Source: Candidatus Gemmiger excrementavium
Lineage (GTDB): Bacteria > Bacillota > Clostridia > Oscillospirales > Ruminococcaceae
Direction of reading: 5' to 3'
Length of the DNA stretch: 34,021 nucleotides
NCBI GenBank assembly: GCA_019116485.1
Contig: DXBO01000028.1
Location: forward strand, 1 to 34,021
Shown here: positions 21,774 to 29,393 of the stretch, one piece after another
How the letters are laid out: every line of letters starts with the position of its first letter
How positions within the stretch are numbered: the first letter of the stretch is position 1
The notes under the pieces: generated by a model
Told to the model about the DNA's origin: nothing
Database searches by the model: none
Seen by the model: only the letters and a program-made list of their open reading frames with translations
Made by a program: the position numbers and the translations under genes

Positions 21774-22634
21774 ATGGAGCAGATGCAAAAGCAATACCAT
21801 GTGCACTATAGTCCCGCCAAAGGCTGGGCCCGGGTGGACTTCCACGAATTGTGGCGCTATAAGGACCTGATCTGGCTGTTCGTTAAGAGGGATTTCACCG
21901 TTATGTACAAGCAGACAGTGCTGGGCCCAGCCTGGGTGCTCATCAATCCCATTTTGTCCGCAGCTATGTACACCGTTATGTTCGGTGTTATTGCGGGTTT
22001 GTCCACTGACGGCGTACCCCAGACTCTGTTTTACTTGGCCGGCAGTGCACTGTGGGGATTCTTTGCGGCCTGTATCAACAAAATTTCGGCTACGTTTACC
22101 TCCAACTCTGCCATCTTCAGCAAGGTGTACTTTCCGCGGTTGGCAATGCCCATTTCCACCATGCTGTCGGCATTGATCAACTTTTTGCTGCAGTTTGCCA
22201 TGTTCTTTATTATGCTGCTGTACTATGTGGCCAAGGGGGAGGTCCAGCCCAACTGGGCCATGGTGCCCCTGACCGTGCTGCTGCTGGTGCAGGTGGGTTT
22301 GCTGGGCCTGGGCTGCGGCATCATCGTGTCCAGCCTGACCACCCGGTATCGGGACCTGATGGTGGTGGTCACATTTGGCGTGCAGCTGTGGATGTATGGC
22401 ACGCCGGTGGTCTATCCGCTCTCTATGGTCAGCGGTATGAGCCGAGTCCTGTATGCAGCCATGCTGTTCAATCCCATGACAGCACCTATGGAATCTTTCC
22501 GTTATATCTTCTTTGGCTCCGGGCAGGTAGACCTGCTCATGTGGGTGATTTCCATTCTCTGGACCTTTGCTCTGCTGGCCGTGGGTCTGTCCCTGTTCAG
22601 CAAAGTGGAAAAGACCTTTGTGGATACCGTGTAA
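21774..22634 (+). CDS. wzm: ABC-2 type polysaccharide export permease (Wzm/TagG-like)
   Basis: 286 residues, six predicted membrane spans. The cytoplasmic N-terminus contains DFHELWRYKDLIWLFVKRDF, which with the following YKQTVLGPAW is the hallmark of Wzm/TagG/RgpC exporters. It forms the channel that moves the lipid-linked polymer out, powered by the ATPase encoded next. AAAAGGAG precedes the ATG. The gap to the ATPase gene is only 13 bp with its own AAGGAGG site. An ABC exporter means the polymer is completed inside the cell, consistent with the absence of Wzx and Wzy here. Confidence 0.93.
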   Translation: MEQMQKQYHVHYSPAKGWARVDFHELWRYKDLIWLFVKRDFTVMYKQTVLGPAWVLINPILSAAMYTVMFGVIAGLSTDGVPQTLFYLAGSALWGFFAACINKISATFTSNSAIFSKVYFPRLAMPISTMLSALINFLLQFAMFFIMLLYYVAKGEVQPNWAMVPLTVLLLVQVGLLGLGCGIIVSSLTTRYRDLMVVVTFGVQLWMYGTPVVYPLSMVSGMSRVLYAAMLFNPMTAPMESFRYIFFGSGQVDLLMWVISILWTFALLAVGLSLFSKVEKTFVDTV

Positions 22635-22647
22635 GGAGGAGCGTATC

Positions 22648-23928
22648 ATGCAGCAACAAAAAGATATCATGATCCGCGTCCGGAATGTGAAGAAAAAATA
22701 TAAAATCGGCCAGATCGGCGGCGGTACCCTGCGGGGCGACCTGCAAAGCTGGTGGGCCCGCAAATGCGGCAAGGAGGACCCCAATACCCTTATCGGTACC
22801 GACCAGCGTCTGGTAGGTACCACCTTTATGGCACTGAACGGCGTGAGCTTTGAGGTGTACAAAGGAGAGGCCGTGGGCATCATCGGCTCCAACGGCGCGG
22901 GCAAATCCACGCTGCTGAAACTGCTCACCCACGTCACCGCCCCTACCGAGGGTGATATCGACCTGTATGGCCGCGTGGCTTCCATGCTGGAGGTGGGCAC
23001 CGGCTTCCACCCCGAAATGACCGGCCGGGAAAACGTCTATCTCAACGGTGCTATCTTGGGTATGACCCGGGCCGAGATCGACGCCAAAATGAGCGAGATC
23101 ATCGAATTTTCCGAGGTGGGCGATTTCATCGACACCCCGGTCAAGCGCTATTCCAGCGGTATGTATGTGAAGCTGGCGTTCAGCGTGGCGGCACACCTGG
23201 ACAGCGAGATCATGATCATGGACGAAGTGCTGGCCGTGGGCGATATGAAGTTCCAGAAAAAGTGCCTGGGCAAGATGCGCCAGGCCGCCCGGCGGGACGG
23301 CAAGACGGTGCTGTATGTCAGCCATAACATGGCCACCATCCGGGATTTGTGCGACCGCTGCATCGTGTTGGACCAAGGCAAAATTATCTTTGATGGAGAT
23401 GTGGACACAGGAATTGCGCTATATTTGGCCGCTAAAGCACAGAGCGGGAATTTTTTGGATTATTCAGATTATAAACGGGAGAGTTGGTGCCAGTGTGACG
23501 ATCTGAGAATCCGAAACGTTCGTTTTGGGGCTGAGTCCATCGAAGCATTGGAACGTAGCGAACCGGTACGCCTTGAGATGACGGTGGATGCTCGGAAATC
23601 TACAGATTCTATTGGTTTGCGGTTTGAGGTACGGGATGAAGTAGGCGCGCCGCTGGCCACTTCTTGTTTGTATGGACTGCGGATGAATGCGGGAGAAAAT
23701 CATCTGAACGTAGAATATGATTTAAGTATGCTTTCCCCAGCGCAGTACAATACTTACTTTACGTTGTTTGCTATAGGGGAAGGTGGCGGTCATAGTGATG
23801 AAGACTGTGTACCGGGGCCTCGGTTTGGGATGGTAGACACCTACAGCGACAAGCAGATAGAGTGGAATGCACGGCATTGGGGCTTTATCCAGTTGCCGGA
23901 TGCAAAACTTCTGCCGGAACAGGAATAA
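22648..23928 (+). CDS. wzt: ABC exporter ATPase with glycan-binding C-terminal domain (Wzt-like)
   Basis: 426 residues. The ATPase domain has Walker A GSNGAGKST (80-88), signature YSSGM (168-172) and Walker B IMIMDEV (188-194) with the H-loop histidine in VSHNM. After about residue 250 comes a beta-rich domain of about 175 residues with ESIEALERSEPVRLEM and GLRFEVRD. It resembles the Wzt C-terminal domain (PF14524) that recognises the terminal structure of the exported glycan. Base composition falls to about 49% GC over 23401-23880, starting almost exactly at the domain border. Start at 22648 chosen for the AAGGAGG site. It is the last gene of the operon, before a strong terminator. Confidence 0.93.
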   Translation: MQQQKDIMIRVRNVKKKYKIGQIGGGTLRGDLQSWWARKCGKEDPNTLIGTDQRLVGTTFMALNGVSFEVYKGEAVGIIGSNGAGKSTLLKLLTHVTAPTEGDIDLYGRVASMLEVGTGFHPEMTGRENVYLNGAILGMTRAEIDAKMSEIIEFSEVGDFIDTPVKRYSSGMYVKLAFSVAAHLDSEIMIMDEVLAVGDMKFQKKCLGKMRQAARRDGKTVLYVSHNMATIRDLCDRCIVLDQGKIIFDGDVDTGIALYLAAKAQSGNFLDYSDYKRESWCQCDDLRIRNVRFGAESIEALERSEPVRLEMTVDARKSTDSIGLRFEVRDEVGAPLATSCLYGLRMNAGENHLNVEYDLSMLSPAQYNTYFTLFAIGEGGGHSDEDCVPGPRFGMVDTYSDKQIEWNARHWGFIQLPDAKLLPEQE

Positions 23929-23956
23929 CTGTCTTTCGGGTTCAGAGATAATAAGG

Positions 23957-23997
23957 AAGGAGGCCGATCCCTGTGGATCGGCCTCCTTAATTTATTT
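23957..23997. terminator. bidirectional terminator between the polysaccharide operon and tsaD
   Basis: A perfect 14-bp stem (23957-23970 with 23975-23988) around loop CTGT. T-rich tails follow on both sides: TTAATTTATTT on plus and TTATTATCT on minus. It separates convergent operons. Confidence 0.9.
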
Positions 23998-24008
23998 GTT
24001 GCACAAAA

Positions 24009-25016
24009 TTACCGGTAATCAATCGGCAGCGTAGGCAGGCCGTTCAGGTCCCAGCCGGCCAGGTTGCCGTCCTGGTACTCGTAGTACCCTTGGGCGGCGA
24101 TCATGGCGCCGTTGTCGCCGCAGTATTTCAGCTCCGGCAGATAGATCCTGGCACCCAGCTTCTGGGCACCGTCGTTCACCAGTTGGCGCAGCCGCCCGTT
24201 GGCCGCCACGCCGCCCGCCAGGCAGATGGTCTGTGCGCCGGTATCCGCAGCCGCAGACAGCAGCTTTTTGGCCAGGATCTGGTCGATGCGCTCCTGGAAG
24301 CTGGCCGCCATGTCGGCCACGTTGATCTGCTGGCCTTTTTGCTCGGCGTTGTGTACCTCGTTGATGACGGCGGTTTTCAGCCCGCTGAAACTTACGTTGT
24401 ACTTGCCCTCTACATGGGGCACCGGCAGTTTGTAGGCGTGGAGGTCACCGCCCTTGGCGGCGGCGGCCACGCTGGGCCCGCCGGGGTAGGGCAGTCCCAG
24501 GGTGCGGGCCACTTTGTCGTAGGCTTCCCCGGCGGCATCATCCACCGTGCGGCCCAGCACCTGGTAGCGGCACCAGTCCTCCACCAGTACGATGTGGCTG
24601 TGCCCGCCGCTGGCCACCAGGCAGAGAAACGGCGGGTGCAGCGCCGGGTGGGTCAGATAGTTGGCGGCAATATGCCCCCGCAGATGGTGCACCGGCACCA
24701 GCGGTTTGCCCGCGGCGTAGGCCAGCCCCTTGGCAAAGTTGACGCCCACCAGCACCGCGCCGATCAGCCCCGGCGCAAAGGTGACGGCCACGGCGCCCAC
24801 GTCGGCAATGGTCATGCCCGCGTCAGCCAGGGCTTTGTCCACCACCGCGCTGATGGATTCGGCATGGCGGCGGCTGGCGATCTCCGGTACCACGCCGCCG
24901 TACAGCGCCTGTTCCCTGACGCTGGTGGCGATGACGTTGGAAATCACCTTGCGCCCGTCCTCCACAATGGCAGCGGCGGTTTCGTCGCAGGTGGATTCAA
25001 TTCCTAAAACATACAT
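24009..25016 (-). CDS. tsaD: tRNA N6-threonylcarbamoyladenosine synthase subunit TsaD
   Basis: 335 residues, the usual length. TsaD transfers the threonylcarbamoyl group to A37 of ANN-decoding tRNAs, with TsaB and TsaE encoded elsewhere. Visible features are the opening LGIESTCDETAAAIV, PGLIGAVLVG, the metal-binding histidines in VHHLRGHIAAN, VASGGHSHI, DDAAGEAYDK and the C-terminal CLAGGVAANGRLR with CGDNGAMIA. No key residue is missing. The start at 25016 is preceded by GAGAGGA at slightly long spacing. It lies 16 bp downstream of polA on the same strand and is probably co-transcribed with it. Confidence 0.97.
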   Translation of the reverse strand: MYVLGIESTCDETAAAIVEDGRKVISNVIATSVREQALYGGVVPEIASRRHAESISAVVDKALADAGMTIADVGAVAVTFAPGLIGAVLVGVNFAKGLAYAAGKPLVPVHHLRGHIAANYLTHPALHPPFLCLVASGGHSHIVLVEDWCRYQVLGRTVDDAAGEAYDKVARTLGLPYPGGPSVAAAAKGGDLHAYKLPVPHVEGKYNVSFSGLKTAVINEVHNAEQKGQQINVADMAASFQERIDQILAKKLLSAAADTGAQTICLAGGVAANGRLRQLVNDGAQKLGARIYLPELKYCGDNGAMIAAQGYYEYQDGNLAGWDLNGLPTLPIDYR

Positions 25017-25032
25017 GGGTAAACCAGTCCTC

Positions 25033-27543
25033 TCAATGTGCGTCCAGCCAGGTCTTGCCGGTGCCCACGTCGGTGGTCAGCGGCACGCTGTACTGCACGA
25101 CCTGTTCCATTTCCCCGCGCAGCACCCGCTTCACTTCCTCCACCTCGGCTTCGGGCGCTTCCACAATCAGTTCGTCGTGCACCTGCAACAGCAGCCGGGC
25201 TTCCAGTTTTTCCTCCCGCAGCCGCTGCCACACATGGACCATGGCCAGCTTGATGATGTCCGCGGCAGTGCCCTGGATGGGGGTGTTCCGGGCCATGCGC
25301 TCGCCGCTGGCCCGCACCTGGAAATTGGAACTGGCCAGTTCCGGCAACGCCCGGCGGCGTCCGAACAGCGTTTCCACATAGCCTTTCTCCTTGGCGTGGG
25401 CGATGCAGTCCTGCATATAGCCATCTACCTTGGGAAAGGTGGCCAGATAAGTTTTCAGGAAGTTGTCCGCTTCTTTCACCGATACGTCCAGGTCCTTGCT
25501 CAAAGAATAAGCGCCCTTGCCGTACATGATGCCGAAGTTGATGGCCTTGCTGGCGGAACGCAGCTGGGGCGTGACTTCGCTTTCCGGGATATGGTAGATT
25601 TTGGCGGCGGTGGAGCGGTGAATGTCCGCGCCATGCAAAAATGCCTGCTGCATGGCTTCGTCGCCGGTGATGTGGGCCAGAATCCGCAGTTCGATCTGGG
25701 AATAGTCGGCGTCCACCAGTTCCTTGCCCTCCCCGGCCACAAAGAACCCCCGCAGACGGCTGCCCAATTCGGTACGGATGGGGATGTTCTGCAAGTTGGG
25801 CTCGGTGGAGGAGATGCGCCCGGTGCGGGCTTCGGTCTGGATAAAGGTGGAATGTACCCGGCCATCGGCGGCCTGGGCGGTCAGCAACCCGTCCACATAG
25901 GTGGAAAGCAGCTTGGCGTAGGTGCGGTATTTCAAAATCTGGTCGATCACCGGGCTGTAGGGTCGCAGACTTTCCAGCGTTTCGGCGTCGGTGGAATACC
26001 CCCGGGAGGTTTTCTTCCGGGGCGGCAGTCCCAGCTTGTCAAACAACGCTTCGCCCAGCTGTTTGGGGCTGTTCACGTTGAACTCGTAGCCCACTTCCGC
26101 ATAGATGCTCTGCAAAATGCCGTCCAGTTCGCTGCGCAGGCTGTCGCCGAAGGCACGGATGCCCTCGGCATCCACCCCGAACCCGATGCGTTCCATATCC
26201 GCCAGCACCCGGGCCAGGGGCAGTTCCATTTCGTCGTGCAGTTTGCGCTGCTCGCTTTCGTCCAGGGCGGCGGCCAGCTTGTCCAGTAGCGCCGTGAGCA
26301 CCCCGGCGTCGGGGGCGGCCTCGCAGGCAAAGGCGGCGGGCACATCGTATTCTGCGGCCAGGTTCTTTACGGCGTAACCGCTGGCCGAAGGGTTCAGAAG
26401 ATAGGCTGCCAGTTTGCCGTCAAAGCGGATGGCCTTGCCGATACCTCCGTGGTCCAGCGCCAGATGGTACAGGGGCTTCGCGTCAAAGACCCACAGTTCC
26501 GCGTCGCCGTCCAGCAGAGCGGCCAGTCGGTCAGTGTCGGGCAGAAAGACCTGCCCGTCCTGCACGGCATACCAGTTATCGTTGCCGTTCTGGGCCAGGT
26601 ACAGCCGTCCGTCTACCACCAGCGGCAGGGGAGAAGGCTCCACCGTTTCCAGCGGGGCCGCTTCGGCTGCGGCGGGGGCGCTGCCGCTTTCCAGCTGCCA
26701 GCGGTCGATGAGTTTGTGCATCTCCAGGCTGGCCAGCAGATGGGCGGCGGCTGCCGCATCGCCGGGCTGGCGGGTGTAGGCGGCAGGGTCGGTTTCAATG
26801 GGGGAGTCCTTGCGGATGGTGCCCAGCATATAGGAAAGCTCCGCCTTGTCCCGGTTGGCGCCCAGCTTGGTGCGCTGGCCGGGTTTGATGGCGGGGTCGT
26901 CTATGTGGTCATAGATGGCTTGCAGGCTGCCGAACTTCTGCACCAGGGCCAGGGCGGTTTTCTCACCGATGCCCGGCACGCCGGGAATATTGTCCGACGA
27001 ATCTCCCATCAGGCTCTTCACGTCGATGAGCTGCGCCGGGGCCACGCCGTACTTTTCCCGGATGGCGGCGGGGTCCATAGGGATGGTCTCCTTGTTGGTG
27101 GCCAGCAAAACGGTAGTGGCGTCATCCACCAGCTGCAGGCTGTCCCGGTCGCCGGTGGCCAGCAGGGTGGTACCGCCCTTTGCTTCGCAGGCGGCGGCCA
27201 GGGTGCCCAGGATGTCGTCGGCTTCCCAACCGGCTTTGCTCACCTGCACAAACCCCAGGTGGGTCAGCAATTCTTTCAGCACCGGCATCTGCTGGGCCAG
27301 TTCCTCCGGCATGCCGTGGCGGGTGGCCTTGTAGCCGTCGTAGGCCTGGTGGCGGAAGGTGGGGGCCCGCTCGTCCCAGGCGATGGCCACCGCGTCGGGC
27401 TGATGGGCGGTGAGCAGGTTCAGCAGGATGTTCTGGAACCCGTAGATCGCGTTGGTGTAGCGTCCGTCCTTCGTCGTCAGCAGCTTGATGCCGAAAAAGG
27501 CCCGGTTGACCAGACTGTTGCCGTCCAGTACCATCAATTTCAT
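25033..27543 (-). CDS. polA: DNA polymerase I
   Basis: 836 residues. The order is an N-terminal 5'-3' nuclease domain (MKLMVLDGNSLVNRAFFG, WEADDILGTLA, TGDRDSLQLV, GDSSDNIPGVPGIGEKTA), a degenerate 3'-5' exonuclease domain, and the polymerase domain. The polymerase has motif A VDADYSQIELRILAHI, motif B RSASKAINFGIMYGKG and motif C QVHDELI (from residue 787). The middle domain (for example LPLVVDGRLYLAQNG) lacks the DxE proofreading motif, as in Bacillus-type enzymes. It acts in repair and Okazaki-fragment processing. Start 27543 chosen since AAAGGAG lies upstream and the nuclease domain opens at once. The frame continues upstream through the promoter without homology. Confidence 0.97.
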   Translation of the reverse strand: MKLMVLDGNSLVNRAFFGIKLLTTKDGRYTNAIYGFQNILLNLLTAHQPDAVAIAWDERAPTFRHQAYDGYKATRHGMPEELAQQMPVLKELLTHLGFVQVSKAGWEADDILGTLAAACEAKGGTTLLATGDRDSLQLVDDATTVLLATNKETIPMDPAAIREKYGVAPAQLIDVKSLMGDSSDNIPGVPGIGEKTALALVQKFGSLQAIYDHIDDPAIKPGQRTKLGANRDKAELSYMLGTIRKDSPIETDPAAYTRQPGDAAAAAHLLASLEMHKLIDRWQLESGSAPAAAEAAPLETVEPSPLPLVVDGRLYLAQNGNDNWYAVQDGQVFLPDTDRLAALLDGDAELWVFDAKPLYHLALDHGGIGKAIRFDGKLAAYLLNPSASGYAVKNLAAEYDVPAAFACEAAPDAGVLTALLDKLAAALDESEQRKLHDEMELPLARVLADMERIGFGVDAEGIRAFGDSLRSELDGILQSIYAEVGYEFNVNSPKQLGEALFDKLGLPPRKKTSRGYSTDAETLESLRPYSPVIDQILKYRTYAKLLSTYVDGLLTAQAADGRVHSTFIQTEARTGRISSTEPNLQNIPIRTELGSRLRGFFVAGEGKELVDADYSQIELRILAHITGDEAMQQAFLHGADIHRSTAAKIYHIPESEVTPQLRSASKAINFGIMYGKGAYSLSKDLDVSVKEADNFLKTYLATFPKVDGYMQDCIAHAKEKGYVETLFGRRRALPELASSNFQVRASGERMARNTPIQGTAADIIKLAMVHVWQRLREEKLEARLLLQVHDELIVEAPEAEVEEVKRVLRGEMEQVVQYSVPLTTDVGTGKTWLDAH

Positions 27544-27579
27544 AGAAAAGCTCCTTTGGCGCAATTTGCATATAGAATA

Positions 27580-27588
27580 AGTATACCA
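27580..27588 (-). promoter_or_regulatory. extended -10 promoter of polA-tsaD
   Basis: On the minus strand TGG-TATACT, an extended -10 element, 37 bp before the polA ATG. No good -35 box. The place it would occupy is the -10 region of the divergent dus promoter. Confidence 0.55.
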
Positions 27589-27603
27589 CAAACGGCGCAA
27601 ATG

Positions 27604-27612
27604 TGGTAGAAT
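27604..27612 (+). promoter_or_regulatory. extended -10 promoter of the dus gene
   Basis: TGG-TAGAAT, with -10 at 27607-27612, 31 bp before the ATG at 27643. It forms with the polA element an imperfect palindrome around an 11-bp spacer. The in-frame ATG at 27616 is too close to be the start. Confidence 0.5.
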
Positions 27613-27642
27613 GGAATGCGAAATCCAAAAACGAGGTATCCC

Positions 27643-28620
27643 ATGCAACTGAAAAACCTGCAAATCCCGGTGGGGGCGGTGTTCGCGCCCATGGCCGGGT
27701 TGACCGATGCCGCCTGCCGCCGCATGATGGCGGACCACGGGGCGGCCTGGACCGTCAGCGAGATGGCCAGTGCCAAGGCGCTGAATTTCGGGGACCGCAA
27801 ATCCTTTGCGCTGTTAAAGGACCCCGACCCCCATGGCATCTATGCCATCCAGCTGTTCGGGGCCGAGCCGGAAACGCTGGCCAAGGCCATCCTGCTGGTG
27901 CGGGAAAAAGGCATCCGTTTTGACATTCTGGATATCAACATGGGCTGCCCGGCCCCCAAGATCACGTCCAGCGGGGCGGGCAGTCATCTTTTGCTGGACC
28001 CGCCCCTATGCGGGGCCATGGTGGCCGCCGCCCGCAAGGCCCTGGGGGACGATACCCCTCTGACGGTGAAAATGCGCATCGGCTGGGACGCCGACCATCT
28101 TACCGGCGTGGAGGTAGCCAAACAGTGTGAGGCCAACGGCGCCGACCTGCTGGCGGTGCACGGCCGCACCCGGGAGCAAATGTACATCCCACCCATCGAT
28201 GCTGACGCCATTGCCGCCATCAAACAGGCGGTAACCATTCCAGTGCTGGCCAACGGCGATGTGACCACCGCCGAAGGGGCCCTGGACCTGCTGGCCCAAA
28301 CCGGCTGCGACGGCGTGATGATCGGCCGGGGGGCGCTGGGCGACCCCTGGCTGTTTGACCGGGTACGGGCGGCGCTGCTGGGCGAAGAACCGCCCGCCGA
28401 ACCCACCCTCAACCAGCGGATGGACGCCCTGCGCCGCCAGATTTACGAAATGTGCGAGGAAAAAGGGGAGTGGCTGGCCATGCCCCAGGCCCGCAGTCAG
28501 GCCATGCATTATATGAAAGGCCTGCGGGGGGCGGCTTCTCTGCGGCGGTACTGCTCCATGCTGGAACATTTCACCGATGTGGACAAACTGATTGATGCTG
28601 TCTACCGTCTGCAGGAGTGA
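27643..28620 (+). CDS. dusB: tRNA-dihydrouridine synthase, DusB family
   Basis: 325 residues, a flavin-dependent TIM-barrel enzyme that reduces uridine to dihydrouridine in the tRNA D-loop. Visible features are FAPMAGLTDAACRRM, the catalytic cysteine in NMGCPAPK (C102), the FMN/tRNA-contacting KMRIGWD and VHGRTREQMY, VLANGDV and MIGRGALGDPW. The C-terminal helical tRNA-binding domain ends IDAVYRLQE. Start at 27643 (MQLKNLQIP) selected because GAGG is 6-9 nt upstream. A second, diverged copy of the last 44 codon-aligned bases lies just downstream at 28649-28692. Confidence 0.95.
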   Translation: MQLKNLQIPVGAVFAPMAGLTDAACRRMMADHGAAWTVSEMASAKALNFGDRKSFALLKDPDPHGIYAIQLFGAEPETLAKAILLVREKGIRFDILDINMGCPAPKITSSGAGSHLLLDPPLCGAMVAAARKALGDDTPLTVKMRIGWDADHLTGVEVAKQCEANGADLLAVHGRTREQMYIPPIDADAIAAIKQAVTIPVLANGDVTTAEGALDLLAQTGCDGVMIGRGALGDPWLFDRVRAALLGEEPPAEPTLNQRMDALRRQIYEMCEEKGEWLAMPQARSQAMHYMKGLRGAASLRRYCSMLEHFTDVDKLIDAVYRLQE

Positions 28621-28648
28621 GCAAGATTGTGCCTTTCCTTCTGACGTT

Positions 28649-28692
28649 GCCGATGCAGATGAACGGATCGACGCGGTCTACCGTCTGCAGGA
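28649..28692 (+). pseudogene. remnant of a second dus 3' end
   Basis: 44 bases that match the 3' end of the dus gene (28573-28616) at 35 of 44 positions, with the last 17 identical. Translated in the matching frame, ADADERIDAVYRLQ corresponds to TDVDKLIDAVYRLQ. About half of the differences are at silent third positions, as between strains or species. There is no start codon or body of a gene, so this is a relic. It ends exactly one base before the stop codon of the convergent HD gene, suggesting that this gene arrived with its old neighbour's end attached. Confidence 0.7.
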
Positions 28693-29295
28693 TCAAAACC
28701 GGCCCCGGGTCAGTTCGTCCAGATTCTGGGCGTAGCAGGGCAGCATGTGCTGGATGAAATACTCCGCTTCGGGACAGTCCAGGGCATGCAGAGCCGCCAG
28801 CTGCTGTTCTTTGGCGGCTTCAAATTCCCGGTTGCCGCCCTGGCTCTCCTCAATGCACTTGATGATGGCCGAAAGCCGGTCCGCCGCTTTCAGCACCTTG
28901 CGCTCGGCATCGTTGAGCACCGCCCCTGTCAGATAGGCTTCGGTCTGGGGGCGCAGTTCAGCGGGCAGCAGGCTGGCCATCACCCGGGCGCTCTCCCGCT
29001 CCACGGCCTTGTAGGCGGAGCGCAGGGCGTCGTTCTTGTACTTTACCGGCGTGGGCATGTCCCCGGTGAGAATTTCCGGCGCGTCGTGGTACAGCGCCGC
29101 CGTGGCCACCACTTCGGGGCGCAGCCCCGCGCCGGTGCCGGTGCAGTTCTGGGCAATCAGGCAGAGCATGTGGGCCAGCAGCGCCGTGTCGGCGGTGTGT
29201 TCGCTCAAAGTTTCGGGGCGGCCATTGCGCATCAGGCTCCAGCGGGTAATATATTTCATGCGTCCCAGCAGGGCGCTCAAGGGATAGGTTTTCAT
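28693..29295 (-). CDS. yfbR: YfbR-like HD-domain 5'-nucleotidase
   Basis: 200 residues. The HD-domain metal ligands are visible in LSEHTADTALLAHM and in the YHDAPEILTGDMPTPVKY segment, the latter diagnostic for the YfbR family that dephosphorylates deoxynucleoside 5'-monophosphates. A further ligand, the aspartate of KAADRLSAIIKC, is present. Length matches the family. Start at 29295 (MKTYPLSALLGRMKY) has GGAGGAAGGA upstream at slightly long spacing and an extended -10 promoter. It converges with the dus gene and its 3' end touches a duplicated dus fragment, so it may have been acquired by homologous exchange. Substrate range is inferred from family. Confidence 0.9.
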   Translation of the reverse strand: MKTYPLSALLGRMKYITRWSLMRNGRPETLSEHTADTALLAHMLCLIAQNCTGTGAGLRPEVVATAALYHDAPEILTGDMPTPVKYKNDALRSAYKAVERESARVMASLLPAELRPQTEAYLTGAVLNDAERKVLKAADRLSAIIKCIEESQGGNREFEAAKEQQLAALHALDCPEAEYFIQHMLPCYAQNLDELTRGRF

Positions 29296-29331
29296 CTTTT
29301 CTTTGTCCTTCCTCCTTGTATGGTATATCTC

Positions 29332-29340
29332 AGTATACCA
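29332..29340 (-). promoter_or_regulatory. extended -10 promoter of the yfbR-like gene
   Basis: On the minus strand TGTGG-TATACT, matching the polA promoter over the 11 bases TGTGGTATACT, 37 bp before the ATG. No clear -35 box. Confidence 0.5.
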
Positions 29341-29393
29341 CACATCGGACGGAAAGGCAGTACGTTAAACGGGATTTATCCGGGGTTTTGACT

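Noticed and set aside
24730-26289. Open frame of 519 codons on the plus strand across tsaD and polA
   Set aside because: It is antisense to two clear conserved genes. The His/Gln/Gly-rich translation is typical of a shadow frame in GC-rich DNA.
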